A stretch of 64,000 bases of DNA from JADFDG01 sp965232985 (GCA_965232985.1 CBDDRC010000009.1:89213-153212); one strand, 5' to 3'. Counted from the first letter of the stretch, positions 27,705-37,870 are shown. Translations and numbers: made by a program. Notes: a model not told the origin generated them from the letters alone.

Positions 27705-29129
27705 ATGAAGATGCATGGCATGGTCGATATCCGGCGTCAGCGTGGTGCGTTCATGGTGATGATGGCGTTGCTCATCGTCGTCCTGATCGGTATTGCCGCG
27801 CTGGCGCTTGATGTTGGTCGGGTCGTTGCGTTGCGCGCCGAGATGCAGAACGCCGTGGATGCGGCGGCGCTGGCTGGCGCAGTCGAGCTCAACGGCAAGG
27901 ACGGCGCACGGTTGCGCGCGCGCGCGGCGGCACGCAATGCCCTGATTCACGACAGCCGTTATGCGCAGGTTGCCGAATTGCTCGGCGACACCGCGTTGCC
28001 GGACGAGGCGTTCGAGTATTTCTGCATCATCGGCGCTAAGAATGACGTCAGCGACGCTGATGCGCCCGGGTACTGTGCCGGTTCGGCAACAGCACCCCGG
28101 CTGTGGCCCGCGACCAACGACGCCGAAACCCATTACCTCCGGGTGCGCCTCAACCCCGAGGTTGCCGACCATTTCCGTATTGAGCTGATTTTCCTGCCGG
28201 TGTTGCAGGTGTTCGGTATTGATCCGGCGACGGTTGTCGCGCTCAGTGCCACGGCCACGGCCGGCCGGCATTTCTATGAATGCAATTACCCGCCGATGGT
28301 GTTGTGCGATCCGTTCGAAGGCACCGGCACCACCTTCAAGGAAGCCATGGTCGCCGGGCAGGCGATCAAGCTGCGCGATCAGGGTGGCGGTGCCAGTTTC
28401 TGGGCCAGCGGCAATTTCGGCTTTCTGGTGCCAAGGAGCGGTGACCCGGGTGCACCCGAGGTGGCCTTGTATCTGGCAGATGAGGGTTTGACCGGCTGCT
28501 CACCACCGCGCATCGAGACCGAGCCCGGTCAAATGACGGGGCCAACCACGTCTGCAATCAATACCCGATTTGACCAGTACAACCCTCCCAATCCGTTCAA
28601 CAGATCGGACGCCCCTGCGAGATGGCCGCCAGCACCCAACGTGATGGCGTATGGCAACGATGCCACCAATCGCCCGATGAGTGGCGCGGTAGCGACCAGC
28701 GACCGGTTTGGCAATGGCGATTGGGATTTCGACGCCTATTGGGCCGCATATCACGCCCCTGCGCCGAAGCCGAACGCCTGGAGCAATGCCAACCGTCCCA
28801 AGCGCTGGGATGTGTATATGTGGGAAATCGATAACGGTGCGATTCCAGTGAGTGGCCAACCGGATCCTGCGCATCTGTACACAGGCGATTATCCGCCGCC
28901 GCGCTCGGTGCCGGAGCGTCGCGTCCTGCATGTGGCGGTCGCCAGTTGCATAACCCTGGGCATTCATGGCTCATCCGAGGCAACCCTTTACGAGCCTGAC
29001 GGCTTTGCACGGTTGTTTCTTTACCGGCCCGCCGATGGCCCGCCGAGTGCGACGATCTACGCTGAGTACATGGGTTGGAGCACGGAAGAGGATGCGCACT
29101 ACCATGTCGATGTCCAGCTCTACCAGTAA
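27705..29129 (+). CDS. tadG: TadG-like pilus assembly protein (Tad N-terminal domain)
   Basis: 474 residues. The N-terminus (RRQRGAFMVMMALLIVVLIG, then VDAAALAGA) is the putative Flp pilus assembly TadE/G-like domain: a short basic leader, one membrane helix and the AVDAAALAGA segment. The long C-terminal part is periplasmic and cysteine-containing, and I see no clear von Willebrand A MIDAS motif. The function is inferred from the locus. An alternative start lies six codons in. The 3' end overlaps the next gene by about 26 bases. Confidence 0.8.
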   Translation: MKMHGMVDIRRQRGAFMVMMALLIVVLIGIAALALDVGRVVALRAEMQNAVDAAALAGAVELNGKDGARLRARAAARNALIHDSRYAQVAELLGDTALPDEAFEYFCIIGAKNDVSDADAPGYCAGSATAPRLWPATNDAETHYLRVRLNPEVADHFRIELIFLPVLQVFGIDPATVVALSATATAGRHFYECNYPPMVLCDPFEGTGTTFKEAMVAGQAIKLRDQGGGASFWASGNFGFLVPRSGDPGAPEVALYLADEGLTGCSPPRIETEPGQMTGPTTSAINTRFDQYNPPNPFNRSDAPARWPPAPNVMAYGNDATNRPMSGAVATSDRFGNGDWDFDAYWAAYHAPAPKPNAWSNANRPKRWDVYMWEIDNGAIPVSGQPDPAHLYTGDYPPPRSVPERRVLHVAVASCITLGIHGSSEATLYEPDGFARLFLYRPADGPPSATIYAEYMGWSTEEDAHYHVDVQLYQ

Positions 29130-29625
29130 GCGCTGTCAGGGTGGCGCGGTGATGGTCGAGTTCGCCATCCTCTTCACGGTGCTCGTTATTTTGTTTGTCG
29201 GCATCACTGAGCTTGGGCGCGCGTTGTTTTTCCAGCACAAATTGTTGAAGGCCGTGGAGTCCGGGGCGCGCTTTATGGGGCGTGGCTGGGAGGCTGTCGA
29301 TTCGGAAACCTGCGCTGAAGGTTCCGGCTGGGCCGCCGCCGTCACCGCCGCCGCCAATCTTGCGGTTTATGGCAGAACTACCGATACCGATACCGCGACG
29401 CCGGCCATCACGAATTTCGATCCGACGGATGTCACGGTGAGCGTTGAGGCTCGCGACGTGACGGATGTGGGCACGGTCTGCGTGGTTCGTGTGGATGCCA
29501 GCGTCTTGTATGCCGGACTGTTCTTCGGGGGCGGCGGGTTTCTGCCGCCGATCATCATGGGCGGTGACCCCGGCGGTAGCTGGACACTGACGGCCTCCAG
29601 CGAGGAGCGCTATGTTGGCGACTAA
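29104..29625 (+). CDS. tadE: TadE-family minor pseudopilin
   Basis: About 173 residues with the TadE-like leader, KRCQGGAVMVEFAILFTVL. The prepilin cut would be after Gly-Gly, with Glu at +5. One hydrophobic helix and a periplasmic domain containing one cysteine pair follow. Two start codons (29104 and 29110) are possible inside the end of the TadG-like gene, and the ribosome site is weak. It is expected to be processed by CpaA and to serve in pilus initiation. Confidence 0.85.
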   Translation: MSMSSSTSKRCQGGAVMVEFAILFTVLVILFVGITELGRALFFQHKLLKAVESGARFMGRGWEAVDSETCAEGSGWAAAVTAAANLAVYGRTTDTDTATPAITNFDPTDVTVSVEARDVTDVGTVCVVRVDASVLYAGLFFGGGGFLPPIIMGGDPGGSWTLTASSEERYVGD

Positions 29626-30115
29626 ACACAGCCAGCGTGGTGCCGCCATGGTCGAGATGGCAGTTACCCTGCCGCTGTTCCTGGCGCTGGTGTTCGCGAT
29701 CATCGAGTTCTCGATGGCCTACTTCGCCTGGGCGCGCATCAATGAAGCGGCGCGCGATGCCACGCGGTATCTGGTTGTGAATGATCCGCTGGTTGACCTT
29801 GCGCCCCCGACCCTTACTTGTCCGGGCGGCAGTATTGAAATCGTCTGCACTGCGAGCACCTGTGCCGGACTGATGACTGTCGTGGGCCGGGTGGCACCGT
29901 TCGTCACACCCGCTCAGGTTCACGTGCGCTATGCGTGCAGCAGTGCCGGTAATCCGGATCGACCTGTCGAGATGATCATTCCCGAGATCACCGTGGAACT
30001 CCGTGATGTCGAATACGAATTCATTGTTCCGGTTTTGCTCGGCGTTACGTCGCCAATGGGGCTGCCGCCCGCCCGGGCGTCGCGAACCGGGGAAGACTTG
30101 TTCACCGAGGGCTGA
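29612..30115 (+). CDS. tadF: TadE/TadF-family minor pseudopilin
   Basis: 167 residues. The leader SQRGAAMVEMAVTLPLFLAL has the same prepilin-type G/AAMVE site and helix as its neighbour. A periplasmic domain with three or four cysteines (TCPGGSIEIVCTAS) follows. GAGGAG lies before the ATG at 29612. The start overlaps the previous gene by 14 bases. Assignment as TadF rather than a second TadE rests on order only. Confidence 0.85.
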   Translation: MLATKHSQRGAAMVEMAVTLPLFLALVFAIIEFSMAYFAWARINEAARDATRYLVVNDPLVDLAPPTLTCPGGSIEIVCTASTCAGLMTVVGRVAPFVTPAQVHVRYACSSAGNPDRPVEMIIPEITVELRDVEYEFIVPVLLGVTSPMGLPPARASRTGEDLFTEG

Positions 30116-30139
30116 CTTCAGAAGGCTGGAAGAAAAGAT

Positions 30140-31387
30140 ATGTTGATCAAACTGAATGTACTGGCACTGACCACCGACGAGGGCACAGGCAAGGATCTTG
30201 CTGCGATCCTTGCGGGCATGGAGGGGGTTGTCCTGCACAGCCGGTCGCTGACCGCCGGGCAACTGACTACCAGCATCGACGCAACGACGAACGCCGACGT
30301 CATGATTTTGGAGAGCGACGGCAGCAATCTGGAGCAGGCGACAGAGGTTGAGACCTTTACCGCATCCCTGCCGGAAAGCGTCGCCACCTTTGTTGTCGGA
30401 GACGCATCGAATTCCGCCTTGCTGCGGCGTCTGATGCGTGCCGGTGTGCGCGATGTGCTTGCACGGCCGGTCGTTCGGCAGGACGTGATCAACGCCATAA
30501 CCGCAGTGTTGTCGGAAAAGCGTGCCCGGGCGATGGCCAGGGGAGAAAACGTCATGTCGATCTGCGCATTTCTCAATGCGAAGGGCGGCAGCGGTGCGAC
30601 GCTGCTGGCCGTGAACATGGCGGCTTCGCTGGCCGCTCGCCACAAGGCCCGCGTTGCCCTGCTCGATTTCGACATGCAGTTCGGCGAATGTGCACTGATG
30701 CTGGATCTCGCTCCCCAAAACAACATGGGCGATGCGTTGCGCCAGGCCGACCGGATCGACGGCTTCCTGCTCAAGGCGTTGATGACCGAGCATGCTGGCG
30801 GCGTGCATGTGCTCGCAGCACCGTCGAGCCCCAGCGCTGCGACCAACCTGGATGCTCACGCGGTGCGCCGCGTCATCGATGCGGCCGCCAGTGAGTACGA
30901 CATTGTGATTCTTGATTTGCCGCGCGTGGTGGCGCCGTGGACCATCGAGGCGTTGCGCGCGGCGACGACCACGTTCCTGGTGGTGCAGAACAACCTGTCG
31001 ACCATCCGAGATGCGCGTCTGCTGGGAGATCACCTGCCGCGCGCAGGTATCGACTCGCGCCGCATTCAGTTGATCAACAACCGGGCCATGGCGAAGACGC
31101 CGAGCGTATCCATCGAGCAAATGAAGAAAACGCTCAAGTACGATAAAGTGCATCGCATCCGCAACGACTATAAAACGGCCGCAGCGGCGGGCGATCAGGG
31201 TCTGCCGGTGCACAAGGTGGATCCGCACTCACACCTGTCGACAGACATTGATAATCTTGCCGACCATATCTGGGAAGCCCACGGACATGGCGCAATCGAG
31301 AAGAAGCAAAAGCACCTGACGAAAAAAGATGTCCTGATCGAAAAATTTTTCGGCGCCAAGGTCGGGAAGTCGAAAAAAGCCAAATAA
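30140..31387 (+). CDS. cpaE: Tad pilus localisation ATPase CpaE/TadZ
   Basis: 415 residues. An N-terminal receiver-like (atypical response-regulator) domain is followed by a MinD/ParA-type ATPase with the deviant Walker A NAKGGSGATLLAVN and the aspartate motif LLDFDMQFGE. A lysine-rich tail (KKQKHLTKKDVL, then KSKKAK) ends the protein. It directs the Tad machine to its site in the cell. A GGAAGAAAAGAT leader supports the ATG at 30140. Confidence 0.92.
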   Translation: MLIKLNVLALTTDEGTGKDLAAILAGMEGVVLHSRSLTAGQLTTSIDATTNADVMILESDGSNLEQATEVETFTASLPESVATFVVGDASNSALLRRLMRAGVRDVLARPVVRQDVINAITAVLSEKRARAMARGENVMSICAFLNAKGGSGATLLAVNMAASLAARHKARVALLDFDMQFGECALMLDLAPQNNMGDALRQADRIDGFLLKALMTEHAGGVHVLAAPSSPSAATNLDAHAVRRVIDAAASEYDIVILDLPRVVAPWTIEALRAATTTFLVVQNNLSTIRDARLLGDHLPRAGIDSRRIQLINNRAMAKTPSVSIEQMKKTLKYDKVHRIRNDYKTAAAAGDQGLPVHKVDPHSHLSTDIDNLADHIWEAHGHGAIEKKQKHLTKKDVLIEKFFGAKVGKSKKAK

Positions 31388-31420
31388 CCGGCACGAATAG
31401 AAGTCGGGAGAACAAGGAAC

Positions 31421-32728
31421 ATGAGCAAGACGACCGTTAGTAGTGCACGCCCAGGCGGCGACATCCAGGCAACCAAGGCGCGTGTTCATCGTCTGGTGAT
31501 GGAGCAGTTGAATCTGCGCATACTCGATCAGCTCGCGCCGGAAGTCGTGCGTGAACAGATCGGCGATGTGGTGCGCGGGATACTCGATCGCGAGGGTCTG
31601 CCGCTCAACCAGATGGAGCGCGACAGTATCACCATCGAGGTGCAGGACGAAATCATGGGCTACGGCCCTCTCGAGCCCCTGCTGCGCGACCCAACCGTAA
31701 ACGACATCCTCGTCAATACGGCGCGACAGATATATGTTGAACGTCGGGGTGTGCTTGAGCGTACGTCGGCGATATTCCAGAACAACGATCACCTGATGCG
31801 CATTATCCAGAAGATCGCCAGCAGTGTCGGTCGCCGTATTGATGAGTCGTCGCCGATGGTGGATGCCCGCCTGCCGGACGGCTCGCGCGTAAACGCGATT
31901 ATTCCGCCGCTGGCCATCGATGGGCCGATCCTCTCGATCCGCAAGTTTGCCGTTGACCCGCTGACGACCAAGGATCTGCTCAGCTTCAAGTCGTTAACGC
32001 CGGCGATGGCAGACTTCCTCGCCGCCGCCGTGCGTGCGCGTACCAATATCCTGATTTCCGGCGGTACCGGCTCAGGCAAGACCACGCTGCTCAATGTTGT
32101 TTCCGGTTATATCCCTGACAACGAGCGGGTTATCACCATTGAGGACAGCGCGGAACTCCAACTGCAGCAACCGCATATCGTGCGTCTGGAAACCCGGCCG
32201 CCAAACATCGAGGGCAGTGGCGAGGTTCGCCAGCGCGAACTCGTGCGCAACGCGTTGCGCATGCGCCCGGACCGGATCGTCGTCGGCGAGGTGCGCGGAG
32301 CCGAGGCGCTGGACATGTTGCAGGCGATGAATACCGGGCATGACGGTTCGATTTCCACCATTCACGCGAACACCGCGCGCGATGCGTTGACCCGCCTTGA
32401 GCATATGGTAGGCATGAGCGGTGTACCGATTTCGACGCAGGTAGTGCGCCAGCAAATGTCTGCCGCGCTCAACCTGGTCGTGCAGACCGAGCGCCTGTCT
32501 GATGGTCGCCGGGTGGTTTTGTCCATCCAGGAAATCACCGGCATGGAAGATGCAGTGGTGAACATGCAGGAAATTTTCGCTTTCCAGCGCAAGGGCGTCG
32601 ATGTACACGGCAAGGTCAAGGGTGAGTTTCGGGCCACGGGCATCCGCCCGTATATGCTCAAGCGCTTCAAGGAGCGCGGCATTGTGATCGACGAGGGCAT
32701 CTTTGATCCTGAGCGCGTTTACGAGTAA
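31421..32728 (+). CDS. cpaF: Tad secretion ATPase CpaF/TadA
   Basis: 435 residues. This is a GspE/PilT-superfamily hexameric ATPase with Walker A GGTGSGKTTLLN, Asp box ITIEDSAELQL, Walker B RPDRIVVGEVRG and the His box TGHDGSISTIHAN. It powers both pilin extension and, in some systems, retraction of the Flp pilus from the cytoplasmic face. It is followed 14 bases later by tadB. Confidence 0.96.
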   Translation: MSKTTVSSARPGGDIQATKARVHRLVMEQLNLRILDQLAPEVVREQIGDVVRGILDREGLPLNQMERDSITIEVQDEIMGYGPLEPLLRDPTVNDILVNTARQIYVERRGVLERTSAIFQNNDHLMRIIQKIASSVGRRIDESSPMVDARLPDGSRVNAIIPPLAIDGPILSIRKFAVDPLTTKDLLSFKSLTPAMADFLAAAVRARTNILISGGTGSGKTTLLNVVSGYIPDNERVITIEDSAELQLQQPHIVRLETRPPNIEGSGEVRQRELVRNALRMRPDRIVVGEVRGAEALDMLQAMNTGHDGSISTIHANTARDALTRLEHMVGMSGVPISTQVVRQQMSAALNLVVQTERLSDGRRVVLSIQEITGMEDAVVNMQEIFAFQRKGVDVHGKVKGEFRATGIRPYMLKRFKERGIVIDEGIFDPERVYE

Positions 32729-32742
32729 CGGGGAGAGCGTTC

Positions 32743-33738
32743 GTGAATCTTGATCAAAGTTGGGGCGTCTATCTCATCTCGTTCGCCGCCTTCCTCGCCG
32801 CGCTCGCGGCCGTGCAGGGTCTGTACCTGCTCTGGCAGGGGCTGAATATCGAGAAGACCGTACGGGTGAACCGCCGGCTGAAGGCGATGTCAGCGGTCGG
32901 GGTCGCCCAAGGCAAGGCCGTCAGCGTATTGCGCGACCGACAGTTCAGCGATCTGCCGTGGGTCAACCGCATCATGTTGCGTATCCCGCGGCTGCATGTT
33001 GTCGACAACATGATCGGGCAGTCGGGGCTCGATCTCACCGTGTCGCGCTACCTGCTCATTCAGGCCATCTTGTCGATGCTGGTACTCGTATTGCTGTTGC
33101 TGTTCACTCCCGGCCGCCTGATCGTGGCGGTGCCAGTAGCGATGCTGACCGGGTTCATGCTGCCGTATGCCTATGTCGCCATCAAGCGACGTCGGCGTAT
33201 GGCGGCCTTTTCGTTGCAGTTGAGCGATGCCCTCGACTACATTGCGCGTTCGCTGCGGGCGGGCAACCCGTTTTCTGTGTCGCTGAAGAGCGCCGCAGCA
33301 GAGTTGCCGGAGCCGATTGCCGGCGAGCTTCGTACTACCTTTGAGGAAATGAACTTCGGCCTCGAGCTTGAGGTTGCGCTTGCGAATCTCGGTGAGCGTA
33401 CCGGCAGCGACGAGTTGCGCTACTTCATCACCGCCGTGCTGATTCAGCGCACGACCGGCGGCAATCTGGCTGAAGTACTGAACCGTATCTCGCACGTGAT
33501 GCGCTCCCGCGCCGCGACTTTCCGCGAGATCGCAGTGCTGGCTGCCGAGATGAAGTATTCGGCCAACGTCCTGATTGCATTGCCCTTGCTTGTGGCAGGG
33601 GCGCTGTCGCTGTTGAATCCTGGTTATCTCACGGTATTGTTTGAGAGTTCACTGGGTCTGGCAGTGATAGGCGTGCAATTGCTGTTTATGCTGATCGGTT
33701 ATTACATCATTCAGAAGATGATCAACTTCCGGGTATGA
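32743..33738 (+). CDS. tadB: Tad inner-membrane platform protein TadB
   Basis: 331 residues with N-terminal membrane helices, a central GspF-type cytoplasmic domain (LQLSDALDYIARSLRAGNPF, then GERTGSDELRYF) and two C-terminal helices. It starts at a GTG at 32743, with GGGGAG nine bases before. TadB and TadC together form the inner-membrane platform that meets the CpaF ATPase. Confidence 0.94.
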   Translation: MNLDQSWGVYLISFAAFLAALAAVQGLYLLWQGLNIEKTVRVNRRLKAMSAVGVAQGKAVSVLRDRQFSDLPWVNRIMLRIPRLHVVDNMIGQSGLDLTVSRYLLIQAILSMLVLVLLLLFTPGRLIVAVPVAMLTGFMLPYAYVAIKRRRRMAAFSLQLSDALDYIARSLRAGNPFSVSLKSAAAELPEPIAGELRTTFEEMNFGLELEVALANLGERTGSDELRYFITAVLIQRTTGGNLAEVLNRISHVMRSRAATFREIAVLAAEMKYSANVLIALPLLVAGALSLLNPGYLTVLFESSLGLAVIGVQLLFMLIGYYIIQKMINFRV

Positions 33739-33748
33739 GGGGCTGGCG

Positions 33749-34726
33749 ATGAACGTAGCGACAGTTCAGCAAATTGCCCAGGGAGGCAGCCTGCAGCCAC
33801 TGATTCTCTCTGCGGTATTTGTTACTACCGTATTGTTGGTTGTCGGCGTGGGTTACTGGTTCTTCGGCGCGAATAGTTCAGTGCGGCGCCGGTTGCAGCA
33901 GATTGCCGACCCGGAGGGACGCAAAACAAAAGAAATACGTCGCGAGGGCGCGTTCTCCGTGCGCTGGGTAGAGCCGATGGCCAAGGCCATCATGCCCGAC
34001 GAGGATTGGCAGCGGTCGCGGTTGAAAACGCGGCTGGTACAGGCGGGATTCCGCGGTCACCAAGCGCTGACAATCTTCCTTGCTGCGAAGGTCATCATTG
34101 CCTTCGCATTGCCCATGTTGATCATGTTGCCGCTCTACTTGGCCGGAGCTTTTGGCCATCAGCCCGGTGCAGCGGTCGCGCTGCTGTCGATCGGTGGCCT
34201 GCTCGGTTTTTTTGCGCCGGATTTTGTGGTGCTGCATCGTTGTCAAGAGCGCCGGCAGGCAGTCACCGAGTCGTTTCCCGATGCGCTGGATATGCTTGTC
34301 GTTTGTGTCGAGGCGGGTTTGTCGCTGGATGCCGGCATTCAGCGGGTCAGCAAGGAACTGGTTCATTCGCACATCGAAATTGCCGAAGAGCTCCAGCTGG
34401 TCAGCCTTGAGTTGCGGGCTGGCAAGTCGCGTGACGAAGCCCTGCGTGGCCTCGCCGTGCGCACCGGGGTCGAGGCAATCAAGTCGCTGGCAAGCATTCT
34501 GATTCAGGCGGAGCACTTCGGCACCAGCATCGCCGGTTCGCTGCGTGTACATGCTGACGAAATGCGCAACGTCCGCATCCAGGTCGCCAGGGAGAAGGCG
34601 GCAAAGTTGCCGGTGAAGCTGATTTTCCCGATCATGTTCTTCATATTCCCTGCGCTGTTCCTCGTTATCCTCGGGCCAGCGGCCGTCCGGATCTATATCG
34701 GGCTGGGCGGCGTGTTCGCTAAATGA
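33749..34726 (+). CDS. tadC: Tad inner-membrane platform protein TadC
   Basis: 325 residues with the same GspF-like plan as TadB: FPDALDMLVVCVEAGLSLDA, QLVSLELRAGKSRDEAL and a C-terminal helix KLIFPIMFFIFPALFLVILG. It starts ten bases after tadB. Its stop overlaps the tadD start (ATGA). Confidence 0.94.
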   Translation: MNVATVQQIAQGGSLQPLILSAVFVTTVLLVVGVGYWFFGANSSVRRRLQQIADPEGRKTKEIRREGAFSVRWVEPMAKAIMPDEDWQRSRLKTRLVQAGFRGHQALTIFLAAKVIIAFALPMLIMLPLYLAGAFGHQPGAAVALLSIGGLLGFFAPDFVVLHRCQERRQAVTESFPDALDMLVVCVEAGLSLDAGIQRVSKELVHSHIEIAEELQLVSLELRAGKSRDEALRGLAVRTGVEAIKSLASILIQAEHFGTSIAGSLRVHADEMRNVRIQVAREKAAKLPVKLIFPIMFFIFPALFLVILGPAAVRIYIGLGGVFAK

Positions 34727-35637
34727 GCGAGCAGCGGACACAATCATTGATGCAACCGTCAATGCGGCGCTCCGGGAAACCGTTGCGCGTCGGATTGCTC
34801 GGCCTTGCCCTGCTCCTCGGTGCTTGCGCAAGCAATAAACAAACGCCCGCAGTGGACGATATGCCGTCGCCAGCCGAAGTGCGGCAAAAAGCCGATCTCG
34901 CCTGGCAATACGGCGATTATGGCGCTGCCGTTGACGGGTATCGTGAAATCCTGCGCACTGATACAACCAATCGCGCGGCATTGATCGGTATCGGCGAAGC
35001 TTTGCTGGCGCTCGGTGATTCCGGTCATGCGCTGTCGGCGTTTGAGGAAGTATTGCGCGTGGAGCCCGGTGCGGTCGATGCGTTGGAGGGTCGGGCGCTG
35101 GCCCGTCTCGGGGTTGGCCGTGATGTTGAGGCCGCCGCCGATTTTGATGCCGTCCTGGCGCAAGACGCAAAACGGTGGCGTGCGCTCAATGGCATGGGCA
35201 TGTTTGCTGATTTGCGCGGTGATTACGACGCTGCGCAAAAATGGTATGAGCAGGCGTTGGCCGTGCAGCCTGGCGAAGCTGCGATTTGGAATAACTATGG
35301 CTGGTCACGGATGATGGCTCATGATTATGTGCAGGCAGAGCGTTTGCTGGGCGATGCCTTGTCGCGTAAACCGTCGGCCCCGCGCATCAACGCCAATCTC
35401 GCCGTCGCGATTGCCTGGCAGGGGGATTATGAGCGTGCGTTGCGTATTGCACGGCGAACCGCCGCAGAGGGCGTGGCATACAACGACGTCGGCTACATTG
35501 CACTATTGCGCGGCGACGCGACCATCGCTGCTGGTTATTTCCAGCAGGCCATTGATAAAAGTCCGTCCTGGTTCGAGCGTGCCGCAGTCAACCTGGAGCG
35601 TGCGCGGCGGGAAGCTGCAGCGCCCGCACTGAGGTGA
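34723..35637 (+). CDS. tadD: Tad TPR lipoprotein TadD
   Basis: 304 residues. A lipobox LLLGAC follows the N-terminal helix, and at least four TPR-like units make up the rest (for example YGDYGAAVDGYREILRTD and GDYDAAQKWYEQALAVQPGE). TadD proteins are thought to help the secretin assemble or localise. It overlaps tadC by four bases and is the last Tad gene here. Confidence 0.88.
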   Translation: MSEQRTQSLMQPSMRRSGKPLRVGLLGLALLLGACASNKQTPAVDDMPSPAEVRQKADLAWQYGDYGAAVDGYREILRTDTTNRAALIGIGEALLALGDSGHALSAFEEVLRVEPGAVDALEGRALARLGVGRDVEAAADFDAVLAQDAKRWRALNGMGMFADLRGDYDAAQKWYEQALAVQPGEAAIWNNYGWSRMMAHDYVQAERLLGDALSRKPSAPRINANLAVAIAWQGDYERALRIARRTAAEGVAYNDVGYIALLRGDATIAAGYFQQAIDKSPSWFERAAVNLERARREAAAPALR

Positions 35638-35776
35638 ATCGGGGCGTGAGGGCTGTTGTTGCTCCGTGAAGGGTTGTGGTGGATGCGAGTAACTCAGTCG
35701 CCGTCCGCTACCATCGCAGTCCGCGCCGCGCGCCGCGTCAGGCCGCCGATTTACATCTCCCACCGGAGCCGCCCCT

Positions 35777-37633
35777 TTGTCCGCCCTGCCCCCCGATATT
35801 CTTCGTGACGTCTTCGGCTACGGTGCCTTCCGTGGCCATCAGGCCGAGGTCGTCAGCCACCTGATCGCCGGCGGTGACGCGCTGGTGCTGATGCCGACCG
35901 GCGGCGGCAAGAGCCTGTGCTACCAGATCCCGGCCATTGCCAGGCACCGCGCCGGTTGTGGCGTCGCGGTGGTAGTCAGCCCGTTAATCGCCTTGATGCA
36001 CGATCAGGTCGGTGCGCTGGAAGAAGCCGGCGTGCATGCTGCGTTCCTGAATTCTTCGCTCGACGGCGAAGCCGCGCAGCGCATCGAACGCGAAATGATG
36101 AGTGGCCGACTGGTGATGTTGTACGCGGCGCCGGAGCGCATCACCACGCCGCGTTTCCTCGCGCAACTCGATTCGCTGCATGAGCGTGGCCTGCTCAGCC
36201 TGTTCGCTATCGACGAAGCGCACTGCGTCAGCCAGTGGGGGCACGACTTTCGCGAAGATTACCTGGCGTTGAACGTGTTGCACGAACGCTATGTTGATGT
36301 GCCGCGCATTGCCCTCACAGCAACCGCCGACGACCTCACGCGCGCTGACATCATTGAACGGTTGCAATTGCAGGACGCGCGGCTGTTCGTCAGCAGTTTC
36401 GATCGTCCAAACATCCGCTACATGGTCGTTGAAAAGGACAATGCGCGGGCGCAATTACTGCAATTCCTCCGTGAGGAACACGCCGGCGACGCGGGCATCG
36501 TCTATTGTCAGTCGCGCAAGAAAGTGGAAGAAACGGCACAGTGGTTGTCGGCGAACGGCATCCACGCCCTGCCCTACCATGCTGGTTTTGACGCCGGTGT
36601 GCGTCAGCGTAACCAAGATCGTTTTCTGCGCGAAGACAGCCTTGTGATGGTTGCGACGATCGCCTTTGGCATGGGTATCGACAAGCCAGATGTGCGTTTC
36701 GTTGCGCACCTTGACTTGCCGAAAAACATCGAGAGCTATTATCAGGAAACTGGTCGTGCCGGACGCGACGGGCTGCCCGCGAATGCATGGATGACCTACG
36801 GCCTTGCCGACGTGGTGAACCAGAGCCGCATGATCAATGAAAGCCCGGCTGCAGAAGAATTCAAGCGCGGCCAGCGCGGCAAGCTCGATGCACTGCTGGC
36901 GCTGGCCGAAGCGCACGATTGCCGGCGTGTGCGGTTGCTGCGCTATTTCGGCGAGGACAGCACGCCCTGTGGTAACTGCGACAACTGCCTCAACCCGCCG
37001 GTAACCTGGGATGCCACTGAAGCCGCCCGCAAGGTGCTCAGCTGCGTGTATCGCTTCTACCAGAATGGCGGCCAGCGTTTCGGCGCCGTGCATCTGATTG
37101 ATGTGTTGCGCGGCAAGGTTACCGACAAGGTCACCCAACATGGCCACGCAAACCTGAGTACGTTCGGTATCGGTACCGAGGTCAGTGAGATGGAATGGCG
37201 TAGCGTGCTGCGGCAACTGATCGCGCTCGGCTGCTTGCGCACCGAGGGCGAGTACAACACGTTGGAATTGACCGAAGCGTCGCGTGCCGTGCTGCGCGGC
37301 GAGGTCAACCTGTTGCTGCGCAAACCGTTGGATGCGCCGCGCCGGGGCAGGGAAAAGGTGTCGCGCGGGCGCGCCAGCAGCGTCGGCAAGGCCGCGACGG
37401 TGTCGCTCGACGAACAAGCCGAAGCCCGGTTCACGGCGCTCAAGGCCTGGCGCGCGGAAGTTGCCCGCGAACACAATGTGCCAGCCTATGTCGTGTTCCA
37501 GAACGTGACGCTGGCCGAAATGGCGCAGGAGGCGCCGGCGACACTCGGCGAACTTGCTCGGATCAGTGGCGTTGGGGTGAAGAAGCTCGATGCCTACGGG
37601 CCGGCGATCCTGCGAGTGCTGGCGGCGGGCTGA
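35777..37633 (+). CDS. recQ: ATP-dependent DNA helicase RecQ
   Basis: 618 residues, full length. The helicase core has Walker A TGGGKSLCYQIP, DEAH box AIDEAHCVSQWGHDF and motif VI QETGRAGRDG. The RQC zinc site is CGNCDNC with an upstream cysteine, and a C-terminal HRDC domain ends with ARISGVGVKKLDAYG. It unwinds DNA 3'-5' in recombination and repair. It starts at a TTG (35777) with GGAG eight bases upstream. It marks the left border of the oxygenase cluster. Confidence 0.95.
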   Translation: MSALPPDILRDVFGYGAFRGHQAEVVSHLIAGGDALVLMPTGGGKSLCYQIPAIARHRAGCGVAVVVSPLIALMHDQVGALEEAGVHAAFLNSSLDGEAAQRIEREMMSGRLVMLYAAPERITTPRFLAQLDSLHERGLLSLFAIDEAHCVSQWGHDFREDYLALNVLHERYVDVPRIALTATADDLTRADIIERLQLQDARLFVSSFDRPNIRYMVVEKDNARAQLLQFLREEHAGDAGIVYCQSRKKVEETAQWLSANGIHALPYHAGFDAGVRQRNQDRFLREDSLVMVATIAFGMGIDKPDVRFVAHLDLPKNIESYYQETGRAGRDGLPANAWMTYGLADVVNQSRMINESPAAEEFKRGQRGKLDALLALAEAHDCRRVRLLRYFGEDSTPCGNCDNCLNPPVTWDATEAARKVLSCVYRFYQNGGQRFGAVHLIDVLRGKVTDKVTQHGHANLSTFGIGTEVSEMEWRSVLRQLIALGCLRTEGEYNTLELTEASRAVLRGEVNLLLRKPLDAPRRGREKVSRGRASSVGKAATVSLDEQAEARFTALKAWRAEVAREHNVPAYVVFQNVTLAEMAQEAPATLGELARISGVGVKKLDAYGPAILRVLAAG

Positions 37634-37870
37634 AGTGCCGCACCCCGGGGGGCTTGCATCGCTACCGAGGCCGGGCCAGAGAGGGCGCGGCCGTCAGGCG
37701 GCATCGGTATTTGACGCAGCCTTGGTCCCTGTACACCCCCCTGAAATGAAGGGGATACTCAGGTGCCGAGGGGCCTGTGGCGCCCACGGGGTTTCGCCGG
37801 CTTACGTGCAAAGTTTTGACTTGGAGCAAGGTTGGCGAACGCCAAGATACACTTCTAAGGTGCAGGGCCG

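Noticed and set aside
29555..31228. A 557-codon minus-strand frame opposite tadF and cpaE
   Set aside because: It is antisense to recognised Tad genes; the composition looks like a shadow frame.
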